A stretch of 64,000 nucleotides of DNA, taken from the NCBI GenBank assembly GCA_023374025.1, contig SIJG01000176.1:95611-159610 (forward strand), read 5' to 3'. The notes under the pieces are model-generated. The model searched no databases and had not been told where the DNA came from. It saw only the letters and a list, made by a program, of their open reading frames with translations. The number at the start of each line of letters is the position of its first letter. Positions within the stretch are counted from its first letter, which is position 1. The position numbers and the translations under genes were made by a program. Shown here piece after piece: positions 1-10,767 of the stretch. This DNA is from Heterodera schachtii (taxonomy: Eukaryota; Nematoda; Chromadorea; Rhabditida; Heteroderidae).

Positions 1-1754
1 CAATATTAAAAATATTTCTATTCGCAACAAATAAATCATTCCATTTGTTGTTAGATGAATATATTAAATTTAAATATAAATAAAATATAATTATAAAAAT
101 AATAAAAATATTATTGAAAATTACTAAAAATATTTTTATTATAATAAATAACTTTGAGCGCCTATAAAGGCCTTCGATATCTACCGCGACAGTGCTAGCG
201 ATCGTGGAATAAGATTAAAAATTATATGAATAATAATAAATTAGATACTTAAATAATTCAAAATAAAAAAAATTAAAGAAACAAATATAATTAAGTTCAA
301 ACCAATTACCCAAGAAAATATTAAGATCAAAATTTGCCTGACTCATTGAACCACAAGATTTTTTGTTGCATATTCTTTTTCTCAACCAACGATATTTTCA
401 GCTTTAAAATAATTACCCATTGTGAGTCCAATCATTTTTTATTGATATAAATATAAAAGGAAAAATAAATTGCTAAGAATAATAATATATTTTCAATTTT
501 CCGAAAACTGCCTGATCCAAAACCTTAAAATTAAATCCCAAAAACCAGAAAAGTGATCAATAATAGTGCAAATTTTATTATTGAACTGTAAGGCCAAAAG
601 ATAAAATTACAAGCCGTAACAATAATAATATTCATACATTTTTATTCTAATAATTTATTATTTTTGAATATTATTTTATATTTCACCTCTTCCTTTTTTA
701 TTGCTTAACTTAAATATTTTGTTCAACATATGAATCTTTGCAAATTTTTTAACTAATTATTTTCTTTAATTTTTATCTCATAATAATAAAGCACTAGGCG
801 ATTCCCATTTAAAATTGTGGTTTTATGCATTAAATGTTTACTAATTTTTAATTTATTATTTTCTAAGGTTTATTTTTTAATTTTTTAAAATTATTTCCAT
901 ACAAAATAGTAAGTACATAATTTTAAATTTTTATAACAAATATTTAAAGCATAATTTAATTAGGTTTGATACTTAAAAAAGAATGCATAAACAACTTAAT
1001 TCTATTTGCCTAATTAATTCATTTAATATAATTAATTAATTACATAAGAACACCTAAAAAATCTAATCAACAGTGCAAACGAATTCTTAACCGGATGCAA
1101 AAAATAATGCATAAGAAGCATTATATTTAAAAAAAATTTATTGCTTGTATTCTTCGAAGAACGGAGTTAAAAAAATTTTTTCTATGCTAAAAATTTCATT
1201 TAAACATTAATATTTTAATAAATTAATTTTAAAAGAATTTAATAAAAATTATTATTAAAAAATAAAGATTAAACTGTCTATTAAATAAATTAATTTAACA
1301 ATAAAATTGAATTTTTACATAATTAAAAGATAAAAATTAATGATTAATAACCTAAGACGTTATAACGAAAAATTAACTCAATAATGACACTTATTTATGG
1401 TAAATTTGTTTAGTTAAAAAGATCAAAAAATTTAAAAAAATCATAATTTAATATTTATATTTTAAATATGTTCGTTCAATAAAATTATTTCAAAATTAAA
1501 TTCATGGGATAAATTTGAGCATAAATAATTAATTATAGTTAATTGAATTTATTAATTAGTATAAATGGAATTGCTACATAAAAAATAAAACAATTTAGGT
1601 AATTTATCTAAAATTTATATTAAAATCCAATAATCTTGTTGCTCTATTAGCCTTACAAAAAGTGAAAAGTTTTTTTTGAAAATTTCGACTTTTTCGCAAT
1701 TTTCATGTATAACTTTTTTGATATTGTTCTAATCGCGAATCAATAGCCAATTAG
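1..1754. other. AT-rich stretch without recognisable gene
   Basis: Long A/T runs with stops in every frame. The only GC-richer patch is about 155-212, where a short stem (CCGCGA pairing with TCGTGG, 183-204) can form. It does not fit a tRNA and I assign no function. About 1640-1760 resembles the palindromic element at 48.0-48.4 kb (words like TATAACTTTTTTGA and AATAGCC) and is probably a decayed relative. Confidence 0.6.
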
Positions 1755-1916
1755 CACAAAAATGATTTCATAAAAATATTTTGTGTTGGGCAATTTGCTA
1801 AACATTTGGCCAGAATTTATGAAATGGAAACGCAAATAAATGAACTGAAGGAAAATGAAAATGAGCGTGAAAAGAGAATGTCATTAATTAATTTAAAATT
1901 TTTTGCATATAAATAA
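1755..1916 (+). CDS. Possible exon-like coiled-coil fragment (hypothetical)
   Basis: A stop-to-stop frame of 53 codons with visibly higher G+C than its surroundings. The second half is strongly charged and helical (for example METQINELKENENEREKR), as in a coiled-coil segment. The only methionines are internal (around codons 29 and 45), so as a gene it would need an upstream exon. A weak acceptor-like TTGGCCAG lies at about 1806-1813. I recognise no family. It could equally be a chance frame inside a dispersed repeat. Confidence 0.2.
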   Translation, partial: HKNDFIKIFCVGQFAKHLARIYEMETQINELKENENEREKRMSLINLKFFAYK

Positions 1917-2574
1917 AATAAAAACATATTAAAAAGAATAAAAAATTATGATAAAAATAAAAAATAATCAAAAAATATTTTAATTTTTTTTTAATTTTGC
2001 GCCTAAATTATTTCCCGACAAAATTTCAGCGTCGAAATTTTGTCCCAAAGCTAAATTTTGGGATGTTATGTTTATATTTTCATCAATGCATTTAAAATTT
2101 TCAAATCTTTTTAAAAGGTTTTCTTTTTTTCGTTTTATTTAGTTAAAATTGTGTTTTTTTTTTTGTAAATGCCTTTTTAATTTAGCTATTTTATCTGTGA
2201 TGAAGTAATATATTAATTTAATATTTTTTTGATCAAACAATGGCTATTTACAGCTAACACCGCGTGAAGAATATGTAATAAAATTCTGTGTTAAATTTTC
2301 TTTACTTAATTTGAACTCCAATTTGCTGTTTTATTATTTAATTGGGTTTATTATTTTTTAATAATAATGGTTAATTTTTATTAATTATTTATTTATTTTC
2401 TTCAAATTTATTTCTTAATGTTTAAGAGATTAAATTTTTGAATTTTTCTATTCATAATGATGTGATAAAAATTAATTTAAAAAATTTTAGATAAAATAAA
2501 CGATAAATTAAATTATTTTTAATATTTTATCCAATTATAATTTTAAAAAAACCATTGGAATTATATATTAAATT

Positions 2575-2760
2575 GAGAAATCTTTTGATTATCTATATTA
2601 ATAAAAGCAATTTAAATTAGGTTTTTTTCTGAAAAAAGAAGGAATTAAAAGATTCATATTTTTATGGTCATACAAAAATGTAATATTATTTAAATATATG
2701 AAAAAGTTCAAACTTCAATAAATTCATACATCTTTCATATGTATAATTTTAATAAGATTA
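2575..2760. repeat. Degenerate copy of the core of the 52 kb palindromic element
   Basis: This stretch shares an ordered set of words with 52230-52380: GAGAAATCTTT, TTTCTGAAAAAAG, a gap, then ATATTTTTATGGTCAT and AAAAATGTAA. It appears to be an old, arm-less copy of the same family. No coding potential is seen. Confidence 0.4.
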
Positions 2761-3321
2761 GTTATTATTTATGTGTTTTTAAGCTAAGAGTTAACAATTA
2801 ATTCATTATCAATTTAATTAATTTCTATTATTTTGAGCAAAATTTTCTTTAAAAATTAGTTAATGATGTTAGCGCAAAATGCTCTTAAAGTATATGTAAA
2901 ATTTTTAGCTTTTAATACCTGATGAGCTTTCCACATCGTGAGAATGGCCCACATTTGATATTTTTTCCGTGGTGCGACTTTTGGGGATTTGCAACTTGGT
3001 GACCCGACTTTTGGGAACCCGACATTTAGGGAACCCGACATTTGGGGACCCGACATTTGGGGATATAACGCCTTTTCGGGACCCAACTTAGACAAATTTA
3101 CGACTGCTTTAGCCAGAGTTAATTCCATTGCAAGAAAAAAACAAAATTTTCCCAAGGGCCAACGGGAGGGAACAGTTCAACTCGCCGACGCACGACTCGC
3201 CGACGGACTAAACTTTGTTCGTAACTTTTTTCTTTTTTTACCAATTTTTATAAAATTAATGTTACTCGGAAACTCTTAGTGTTTAGAAACTATCATTAAG
3301 CAGATGTTAAGCGATTAAATA

Positions 3322-3399
3322 ATTCTCCAAAGAGTTTGAAAAAAAACTCATGAAAGTCACATCTTTTTCAATTTTTTTGCATATAACTCTTTGGAGAAT
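3322..3399. repeat. Perfect 15 bp inverted repeat
   Basis: ATTCTCCAAAGAGTT (3322-3336) is followed 48 bases later by its exact reverse complement (3385-3399). It forms a long-loop hairpin inside copy 1 of the long-TIR element. Confidence 0.6.
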
Positions 3400-3599
3400 C
3401 AACGGGATGTGAAAACAGAATTAATCACCATTTGGGTGGTCCCAATTCGTCTGTATTGCAAAGACCAGAGATGAGTAAGAATCTCATCATCATTTGGGTT
3501 CTCAACCACATCAAAGCCTTCAACCAAATTTCTGATAGGCAACATTTTCTCGTATGTTTTCTTCCGTTCTCGAATTCTTATCCCTTGCGTGGGTCCAAC
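3399..3599 (-). CDS. Coding-like open frame inside the long-TIR element (fragment)
   Basis: 66 codons are open between stops, with natural-looking codon use and mixed residues (for example LVEGFDVVENPNDDEILTHL), unlike the poly-K/N/F/I frames of the AT desert. The first ATG is near 3545, giving 48 residues and a stop at 3399-3401. Because it lies between the TIRs, it is most simply a remnant of a protein once carried by the parent transposon, or a captured host exon. I recognise no transposase motif. Plus-strand frames over this interval are less protein-like. Confidence 0.35.
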   Translation of the reverse strand, partial: VGPTQGIRIRERKKTYEKMLPIRNLVEGFDVVENPNDDEILTHLWSLQYRRIGTTQMVINSVFTSR

Positions 3600-4290
3600 T
3601 CATATTTTAATTTTAAAAATATTATTTTGTTTTTTTGCAATGGAATTAACTTTGGCTAAAGCAGTCGTAAATTTTGTCTAATTTGGGATAAATTTTTAAA
3701 TATTTTTTTTGTTTTAATAAAATCCCCAAATGTCGGGTCCCCAAATGTCGAGTTCCCCAAATGTCGGATCCCCAAAAAGACGTTCGGTCCCCAAGTTGCA
3801 AATCCCCAAAAGTCGGGTAGCCATTTTTTCTAATTGTAAGTATTTATTTATATCTTTTAAAATCACTCAAGGATATTCTTCTTAATTGTAAAATTTTTAA
3901 ATATAATGTTCTCTGTTTTTTCAAATTTTGTTTTTTTTTATAGAAATTATATTATTTCAAGGCCCTAAAATATTACAGTTCATTAATTATATTTAATAAT
4001 GGTTTTTTTGTGTTATTATCTTTAATTTAATATTTTTTATTGATTTTAAGTTCTCATTTATATAATAATAATATTTTATTTGGTTTTTTTGTATTTATTT
4101 TTAATTGGTTTATTAAAATTGTTATTTATAAAAAAAAATAATTAATTATTTAAGCTTAGTAGAAATTTATCCCGTAAACAATGCCCCCAAATCTCCGATA
4201 AAATTTTTGAGAGTTTATAAACCCAAAATTGATTAGTATATTTTTTAAATGTTTTTTATTTTTCTAGTTAAGCCACCCTTTTTGCTCCCA

Positions 4291-4780
4291 TGATCCCGTC
4301 ACGGTTCATTTTTCAAGTCCAGGTCCCGGCCATTTGGGCAGGGACTACGGGACTAACTTCACCAGTGAAACTGCCCTAAATTTATTCCTTTTTTTATTTC
4401 TAAATCCCTTAAAATGTTTTTAGGAATGAATACATTAATCTGGAAAATAAATATTTTTGAAAAATCAAAGGATGGCAAAATGGCGGAGTGCCGAGAATGT
4501 AAAGAAAATTGAAGGCTTAAGTATGAATTTAGGTTGTCTGCCTTCAGCACTAAGTCACTCAAAATGCATCTTTTTTCAACAATTCATGTTAACTCGGAAT
4601 ATGTCAAAAGTTTCGAAGAACTGGAAAAAACAAAAAAAGAATCCAAAAAATAAGCTGAGAAGCAACAGCTGTCAATCGAAAATTTAATCGGCACAAATTT
4701 GTAAATATGTATAAACATTAGAAGTAACGCAAATTTTCCAAGTCCCGGTCCCGCATTTTAAAATTCCGGTCTCTAATTAA
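4291..4780. mobile_element. Decayed hAT-type element with GGTCCCGG subterminal words
   Basis: GC-rich words (CCCGTC, AGGTCCCGGCC, CAGGGACTACGGGA) lie at 4291-4360. A matching GTCCCGGTCCCG plus AAAATTCCGGTCT block lies at 4740-4775. Between them is a BED-finger-like relic. The right end, AAAATTCCGGTCT followed by TTAATT-like bases, recurs at 29960-29982, so this is a dispersed family. Clean TIRs and a target duplication are not visible, so the boundaries are approximate. Confidence 0.5.
4426..4653 (+). pseudogene. BED-type zinc-finger relic of a hAT transposase
   Basis: The frame beginning at 4426 reads MNTLIWKINIFEKSKDGK, then AECRECKEN, an in-frame TGA at 4510-4512, and later STKSLKMHLFSTIH followed by a charged helix (FEELEKTKKESKK) to a stop at 4651-4653. 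A tryptophan near the N-terminus, C-x2-C, then H-x5-H about 30 residues on, is the layout of the BED DNA-binding finger found at the N-terminus of hAT transposases. The RNase-H-like catalytic part is absent, so this is an internal-deletion relic inside a non-autonomous element. A longer frame over the same bases (4457-4687) lacks these motifs and I treat it as a shadow. The identification rests on motif spacing only. Confidence 0.55.
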
Positions 4781-5026
4781 TATCCTAAAAAAAAAATAAT
4801 TTTTATAAATTCCTTTTCGAAAAATGCTCAGAGAAATTAAATTGTATTTGCTTTACTTCATAACTATTAGATTTTTTTTGTATATTTGATTATTATATAA
4901 TTTTTTTTATTGAAAAGATAATTTTATTTCTTTTAAAGTTATAATTCCTCTTTTTGTTTTACATGCTGTTGTACATGAAACGATTTTTTCCCAGGCGAAT
5001 TCTTTGTAGTAGGATTTGTTTTCTTT

Positions 5027-5042
5027 GTCGCGCCCACGCGAC
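5027..5042. repeat. GC hairpin GTCGCG-CCCA-CGCGAC
   Basis: Perfect 6 bp arms with a 4-base loop, just left of the first 86 bp direct repeat. It may mark a former element edge; no function is assigned. Confidence 0.5.
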
Positions 5043-5056
5043 TCAGGAAACGCGAA

Positions 5057-5142
5057 AATATTAAAAAATATTTATTTTTTCAAAATTAATATTTATTAAG
5101 AAAGTAAAAAACTAAAATATTTAAATATATTGGAATCTTTAA
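5057..5142 (+). repeat. Left 86 bp direct repeat flanking the GC-rich BEL island
   Basis: This AT-rich block (AATATT, A-run, TATTTATTTTTTCAAAATT ... TTGGAATCTTTAA) recurs in the same orientation at 10768-10855, with two substitutions and a 2-base A-run length difference. The two copies exactly bracket the GC-rich module. They are far too short for normal LTRs and carry no TG...CA ends, so they look like a long duplication of target DNA made during insertion or break repair. Confidence 0.7.
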
Positions 5143-5146
5143 TTTT

Positions 5147-5171
5147 TTTGTGCAAAATTGTTTTGCACAAA
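5147..5171. repeat. Perfect 11 bp inverted repeat beside the left direct repeat
   Basis: TTTGTGCAAAA (5147-5157), three bases, then TTTTGCACAAA (5161-5171). This hairpin lies at the inner edge of the left direct repeat. On the minus strand it lies downstream of the 517-codon ORF. Confidence 0.6.
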
Positions 5172-5289
5172 GTTTGGGCCAGAGATTAGCCAGCCGATGA
5201 GAAATGAATTTGAAAAGAAGTGAAAATGGGACAAAAATAGGTGAAATGATAATGGCTGGTACGATTAAATGGAGAGGGAAGTGATCAAA

Positions 5290-6843
5290 TCAGCGATTGA
5301 GGAATTGATGAATCGGGAGTCCGCCCGAACGTCTCGTCGCCTTTTTGCTCTTTTTCTTCCGGTATTTCTTCGTCTTTGACGGTCCGGCCCATGTGCTCGT
5401 GCTTGGTCCCGAGAAAACGGACTCCCCGTAACGGTCCTCCTCGTCTGTGTCAAGCTCTCTCCCGATTCTCGGTCCCTCGGCATCCCTGTTGAACGCGAGC
5501 ACGCGCGCACGCTGTGGCGGGTTGGCACCCGCCTTCTCGTTGCCAATCAAAAAATTGGCGACATTGGCCCCCCGCGACCGATCTTCTTCCTTGGCCTCCT
5601 CAGAAGACGCCAGGGAGACGCCGTCATCCTCCTCCTCCTCCTCGGCAATAGTCAATTGACCGAGCGGCGATCCGGGCATTCCCTCCCGGGCACAAAACTG
5701 CTCCTTTGCCTTCTTTGCCGTCTCTTCTTTCTCTTTCGCCACTCTCTCGTCCTCTTCTTTCGCTTTTGCCAAAATCTCGGCCATTTTCTCTTCCAATGCC
5801 TTGGTTGCCTCTTCAGCTCTCTTCTGCCATCGTTTTTCGTCCTCTTCCGCTTGGACTTTGGCTCGGCGCTCTTCAAAAACATTCTGCGCGTGCCATTCCA
5901 ATTCGTCCCACTCGGCCATCGGGCGCCGAGTGGTAATCCCGACCACTGCCGCCGGAGGGCACTTCATCCCCTCCTTTCGTGCCGCCGGAGGGCTCTTCTC
6001 CCCCTCCCTTTCCTTGGCGTCGCTTTTCGCCTCCTCAGTCTCTTTTTCCCCTTTTTCTTCCTTTTTCTCACCTCCTCCGCTCTTTTTCTCTCGCTCTTCC
6101 TCCTGGCGATTTGGCACCACAACCACTTGCGATCGCATGTTTGGCGCTCGAGGGCCGTTCTTCGTTTGTTGCTGGTACTGCTCCATGCTCGAAAGATGAG
6201 CCCCGTGCATAATGATGTCGGACATTGTCGGGAATTTGATGACCAGTTCGCGGCGATTGTCCGGTGCCAACCGTCTCAGAGCTCTCTCGTACGAATCTAT
6301 CATTTGTACCTGCCTGTGACGGAGAGCGCGGGCATGTGGCTCCCCCCCGCGTCGCTCGGATCTGTACTGCTTCAGCCGGTTGTTGTTTTCAAGGATGGCG
6401 CTGCCTAGCTCGTCGGTTTGGCGGAGGCGGCGTTGGTAACGCGAGAAGCCATCGTTGTTTGATTTGCGTGGCATTATTTCATCTATTGGTCTAAAATTCG
6501 GGGATCGATTGGAAGGGAGAGGACGAAGCGGTTTCCCGCCGTTGGCACAGTGAAAATGGTGAATAATTGGGGAGTTTGGCTGGGAAGGGCACCATCCCTC
6601 GGGAAGGGGCGGGGATTTGCCGATGGATTGGCCATCGTTCCCGCCATCTCGCTCCAAGAGTCCGCCGCCGAAAGGGGCTCCGTCATCCTTCTCTTTTTGG
6701 TGCCATCCGACCTCGCTCTCGAGAGACCATCCATCGGTCTCGGTTTCCGTCTCGAGCTGCCACGGGTCAATCGTCGCCCAAATGGCCATGGCGCTGCCGA
6801 GCGCGGCTTCTTCTCGAAGTGCCGACCGTACCTCCCTGTACAA
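5290..6843 (-). CDS. Charged coiled-coil ORF, head to head with the BEL/Pao gag-pol
   Basis: An uninterrupted 517-codon frame, GC-rich like its plus-strand neighbour. Residues 1-123 are low-complexity and Gly/Pro-rich. A second Met at residue 124 (nt 6474) begins MPRKSNNDG and starts a better-ordered part: a helical, Arg/Gln-rich region with a possible leucine-type repeat (about 135-245). After it come Lys/Glu blocks (about 245-280), a long predicted coiled coil (about 310-390), an acidic stretch (EEEEEDD, about 403) and a basic tail (KTKKYRKKKSKK). No enzyme motif is visible. The plus-strand Gag begins in mid-domain only about 85 bases away. This ORF is therefore either the N-terminal half of the same element's Gag, inverted by rearrangement, or a separate antisense gene. 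The family is not recognised. Confidence 0.5.
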   Translation of the reverse strand: MYREVRSALREEAALGSAMAIWATIDPWQLETETETDGWSLESEVGWHQKEKDDGAPFGGGLLERDGGNDGQSIGKSPPLPEGWCPSQPNSPIIHHFHCANGGKPLRPLPSNRSPNFRPIDEIMPRKSNNDGFSRYQRRLRQTDELGSAILENNNRLKQYRSERRGGEPHARALRHRQVQMIDSYERALRRLAPDNRRELVIKFPTMSDIIMHGAHLSSMEQYQQQTKNGPRAPNMRSQVVVVPNRQEEEREKKSGGGEKKEEKGEKETEEAKSDAKEREGEKSPPAARKEGMKCPPAAVVGITTRRPMAEWDELEWHAQNVFEERRAKVQAEEDEKRWQKRAEEATKALEEKMAEILAKAKEEDERVAKEKEETAKKAKEQFCAREGMPGSPLGQLTIAEEEEEDDGVSLASSEEAKEEDRSRGANVANFLIGNEKAGANPPQRARVLAFNRDAEGPRIGRELDTDEEDRYGESVFSGPSTSTWAGPSKTKKYRKKKSKKATRRSGGLPIHQFLNR

Positions 6844-6929
6844 AAATGCAGGCCCAATCGGGATGTTGAAGCTCCCTCATCACCCGCCTTCTCCGTCTAA
6901 TAGGGCATCGGAGAATTGTGAATAGAGCG

Positions 6930-7175
6930 ATGGCCCCGGCAAAGGACAATGTGAACAGCTTGACGACGATGATCGATGAATTTGAGCGATGCGTTTGCCA
7001 ACTCGAGCAGCTCGGAGCGAACGTGGACGACGACTCATTTGGGCCATTGCTGGAGGCAAAATTGCCGGTGCGAGTGCTCACGGTATTGCGGATCAGAGAA
7101 AGCATGATGGGATCGAAATGGTCAGTACGCGAGTTCAGGAGAGCGGTGGCGGCGCAACTACGGTGCATGCGGTAG
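6930..7175 (+). pseudogene. gag: BEL/Pao Gag, C-terminal part only (truncated, frameshifted)
   Basis: The frame from ATG 6930 contains VCQLEQLG, GPLLEAKLPVRVL and WSVREFRRAVAAQLR, the pattern of the retrotransposon Gag region (DUF1759-like) that precedes the zinc knuckles in BEL/Pao elements. The open frame also extends upstream to about 6870 and has a GTG at 6918, but no typical Gag N-terminus is present, so several hundred expected residues are missing. The protein-like reading leaves this frame near 7165-7175, where a TAG follows. It continues in the frame of the next entry, so there is a frameshift inside Gag. Confidence 0.75.
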
Positions 7176-8641
7176 CAGAGTCAGCATTGGCAGCAATGAA
7201 AGACCCGGAAGTACGCACTGATCACCGAACCGAGCGTGATCAGACGGGACGAGGAGGCAAAGCAGGTCGGGAGCCATTTCAAAGAGCATTTATTGTACGG
7301 GACAACCAACAAACGCGGGCGCAGCCCAACGGAACACGAAAAGAAGAGCAGTACGGGATGAATGCCCGTATCACCGGACGAACAGTGGCACGCAGCAACG
7401 AGAACGGACACAAAGGCGGGAATGGACCCCGCTTCACGCCTAATGGGCCTCCTCCAAGCTGCGGGAGGGGAAATTGTTCGTTTTGTCTGAAAAGCGGACA
7501 TCGGCCGAGTGAGTTCCGCGCCTACTCGACGCCTCAGGCACGGAGGAAGCGATTGATTGAGCAGAAGAGATGTCTGCGCTGCCTGGGCTCTGATCACTCA
7601 TTTGAACAGTGCCAACGACCGGTTCGATGTGACACATGCCGAAGCGACGATCATCATTGGCTTATGTGCTGGAAGAACCAACCGGGAAGCCAATCCCGGC
7701 CCGCCGGAGAGCCCGAACGAACGGAGACCAACCACGCGATGCTGATCAGTGGGATGAATCAACCCACACGCTTCACTGCAGCACGAGAAGAGCAGGTCAA
7801 TCGAGAAGTGGCCGAGATGAATGCCGGGGAACAACGGGCTTTTACCGCTTTCGGAAGCCGAGTCCCGGCACAACAAATGATACGCAAAGTGACTGCAGCA
7901 GCTGAAGAAGGCGAAGACGAATGCCTAACAACATTGCTGTTTGATCCGGGAAGCCATCTCGACTGTGCCGAGACCGAGCTGATTCAATATCTCGGACCAA
8001 AGCCGACCGAAAGGCGACCATTGACAGTGCAAGTTTTTGGTGGGAAAAAGCAGCGGATCCGATCCGCAACTTATCGCCTACGACTCAAGCGGATTGACGG
8101 AGGATGGGAGAGCATTGAGGTGGCGGAAGTGCCTCTGATCTGCACACCGATCAGAACAGAGCTCATCGAGTCGGGAGCAGTACCCGAAGGCAACCTGAGA
8201 ACAGTCACACAGACAACACAACCACAGCTGCTGATCGGAATTCGAAAATTCTGGGATTTCGTGACCGGCTTTCGGAAAACGGAAAGCGGCACGTACATTG
8301 TCGACACGGTGTTTGGGCCAATTTTGTGTGGCGAACGCTTTCAAGTGAGCAGCGGGGCAACTCCCGCTCCGTCCGTGTTCATGACCTTGCCATGCGGAGA
8401 AGATGAACGCGATCAAATGCCGTCGATCAGAGCAGTTGAGCAATTTTGGTCATTGGAAGCAATCGGGATCAGAGACGACCCGACCGACGACGCGGATGCG
8501 CAAGCAGTGATCCAATTCGAGCGATCAGTGCGCCAACTCAACGACGGGCGCTACTCCATTCGACTGCCATGGCGGGAGTGCCACCCCGCTTTACCTAACA
8601 ATTTCAGCATGGCCTATCGACGGCTAACGACAATGCTTTAA
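7165..8641 (+). pseudogene. gag-pol: BEL/Pao Gag zinc knuckles, protease and start of Pol
   Basis: Formally open from 6989, but protein-like only from about 7165. It shows three zinc-knuckle motifs: CSFCLKSGH (about 7472), whose expected last Cys is Phe; CLRCLGSDHSFEQC (about 7574); and CDTCRSDDHHWLMC (about 7628). A retropepsin-like stretch with FDPGS follows (Asp codon 7943-7945), where the usual Asp-Ser/Thr-Gly has Pro, a likely inactivating change. VEQFWSLEAIGI (about 8435) is the linker before reverse transcriptase seen in BEL/Pao Pol. The frame is cut by TAA at 8639-8641, and the same frame resumes as good Pol sequence just after it. Confidence 0.8.
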
Positions 8642-8985
8642 CGGCTGCAAAAGACTCCCGAGGTGCTCAAGCAGTACACCACAGTGATCACTGATCAGCT
8701 CAATGCCGCAATAAGCGAGGAAACGACGATCGGAGCCGGTAAACGCGAACACTTCATCCCTCACCAAGCAGTGATCACGCCCAAAAAGCTGCGGGTCGTC
8801 TACGATGCGAGCGCACACACACGAGGGGCACCTTCCCTCAACGACTGCCTACTCAGAGGCCCAGTTTGGTTGCCGGATTTGGCCGGTATGCTCATTCGGT
8901 TCCGAGCATGCCGAGTGCCTGTGATCGCCGATGTCGAGAAAGCATTTCTTATGGTCGGGATTGAGGAGGACGACAGAGGTGTGCA
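8642..8985 (+). pseudogene. pol: BEL/Pao reverse transcriptase, N-terminal part
   Basis: In the same frame as the preceding segment, after the TAA. HFIPHQAVITPKKLRVVYDAS, then SLNDCLLRGP, then IADVEKAFLMVGI form the fingers and first catalytic aspartate region of a BEL/Pao reverse transcriptase. The protein-like reading shifts by +1 at about 8978-8985, so the remaining frame (to 9172) is a shadow of the true Pol frame. The element therefore has a stop and a frameshift within one domain. Confidence 0.8.
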
Positions 8986-10745
8986 AATTTTTGTGGGTGC
9001 GCGGCCCATTTCGGTCAGTGACAACGGACAATTTGGTGACATACCGATTTCGACGCCTCGCATTTGGGCTCACGCCAAGCCCCTTTTGCCTCGCCGCTGT
9101 TGTACGACATCATTTGCGCAAATACGACTCGAACTTTGCGGAGGAACTCATTCGGGACACATACGTGGATAATGTGCTTATCCCGGCGGACACTGCGGAA
9201 GAAGCAGCCATTAAAGGACGAGAAGCGAAGCGAATGTTTGCGGACGCACGGATGAACCTTCGGGAATTCTTGAGCAACGACGAAACGCTCAACAACAGCT
9301 TTTCAGACGCGGAATTCCTCGGCAAGACGACGGCCAAAGTCTTGGGACTCGAATGGAATGCGGTGACGGACGAAATACGAATGAAGTACCCCGGGGGCGA
9401 ACCCGGCACTCCGATCAGCACCACACGCAGAACGGTGCTGAGCAGCGTCGCCAGCCTGTTCGATCCGCTCGGCTTGGTATGCCCGGCGACTCTCAAGGCG
9501 AAGCTGTTCTTCCAAAAGCTGTGGGACGACAACCACGAATGGGACATTCCTTTGTCACGGGAGGAAGCTCGAGAATGGGAGCACATTTTGGCAAGTTGGG
9601 AGGGGGAAAGTAATGTGATCCCCCGAGGCGTAACGGCGGGCATTGGCCACCCGCTTCAACTGCATGTGTTTACGGATGCGTCGGAAATCGCATATGCAGC
9701 AGCAGCTTACATACGAACAGGAGGAGAAAGCGGGTGCAACTCCCGCCTCATCATGGCAAAATCACGCCTCAAGCCAAAGAAAGCGACCGCCACGTTCACA
9801 ATCCCGAGAATGGAGCTGATGGGCATTCTGTTGAGTGTCCGGCTGGCGGCATTCATCGAAAAGCAACTCAACCATCCAATCGCGGAGCAACACATTTGGA
9901 GCGACTCAACGATCGCACTTCACTGGGTCAAAACGGCTTCACCGCAGCCACAAATTGTTGCCAACCGACTCTTCGAGATCAGAAAGGCGACAGCGACCAC
10001 TTTTCACTACATTCGAACCAACGAAAACCCAGCGGACTTGGCAACACGAGGAGAAGTGCCCACCCTCTTACAACACAACCATCATTGGTGGAATGGTCCT
10101 CAATGGTTGCGCGGGCCGAGAACGGAATGGCCAACCGAATTGGAGTTTCAGCCTGATCAAGAGGGCCTACCCTCTCCAGCGGGGCAGGAAGAGGGACAAT
10201 CAGCATTCATTGTACGAAATGAAACAGCCTCTGGCCTCGAGAGTGAGCAATTCCCGAGTTCCTTGCTTACGAGATGCAGCAGATGGTCGAGAGTACAGCG
10301 CGCTACCGCCTGGATGCAACGCTTCATCGGAATCATAAAAAAGCGGATCGGAAAAAGGCGGGGAAGCGAAATTGGAGACCCGCCGATCATCGAGATTGAA
10401 AAATCAATAACTCGAGAACCGGGAGGAAATTTTAAAATCGAGTCCAGAAGGATGGTAGGCCAAGGCCTCCACAATGCCCTTGCAAAATTTGAGCTCGATC
10501 GGTCGGGTACGAACGAAGTTATTACGCCCGAAGCGGTAACAATTGGGGAAATGGACCCAAAACAGCGAATGATCGAAATCGAAGGGAAGCATTTGGCACT
10601 ACTGAAAGCTTTCAAACTTCAAGAAGCTACCTTGGCTCTAGTTCGTGCCGTTCAAGAGCAGGGTTCAATGCCGGGATCTGTGAAAATCGGGCCGGATCAT
10701 CGAGAGATTCAGCGACTGATCAGCCGCATCGGACAGTGCAACTAG
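8978..10745 (+). pseudogene. pol: BEL/Pao reverse transcriptase C-terminal part and RNase H
   Basis: From about 8978 this frame reads KFLWVRGP, NLVTYRFRRLAFGLTPSPF and TYVDN (YVDN codons 9162-9173, the BEL/Pao form of the YxDD box). RNase H follows: FTDAS (Asp 9675-9677), RMELM (Glu 9813-9815) and SDST (Asp 9903-9905), then HYIRTNENPADLATRG. The segment SRWSRVQRATAWMQRF is the usual connection towards integrase. TAG at 10743-10745 ends the frame. The next codons still look like the start of the integrase zinc-binding region (PELSRPIEY), but the element is cut at about 10768 by the right direct repeat. The HHCC finger and DDE core are missing, so this copy cannot integrate. Confidence 0.85.
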
Positions 10746-10767
10746 CCAGAGTTGAGCCGCCCGATCG

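Larger units (their letters stand above)
2966..3834. mobile_element. Long-TIR element of the CCCGACATTTGGGG family, copy 1
   Basis: The two ends are inverted copies of each other. From 2966 rightwards one reads GTGGTGCGACTTTTGGGG, then reiterated CCCGACATTTGGGGA words, then a unique part (TTAGACAAA...ACGACTGCTTTAGCC...GTTAATTCCATTGCAA, to about 3140). The same order is seen on the opposite strand from about 3834 back to 3620. This is the structure of a non-autonomous DNA transposon with TIRs of about 170-210 bp. A second copy lies at 15290-15940. The interior holds a minus-strand open frame (3399-3599) and a 15 bp perfect inverted repeat (3322-3336 with 3385-3399). The superfamily is not identifiable from termini alone. 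Confidence 0.7.

Noticed and set aside
5447..6925. Plus-strand frames opposite the 517-codon minus ORF (for example 5656-6408)
   Set aside because: Their composition is the complement of a Glu/Lys-rich gene (Phe/Leu/Ser/Arg strings). The minus frame is longer and more structured.
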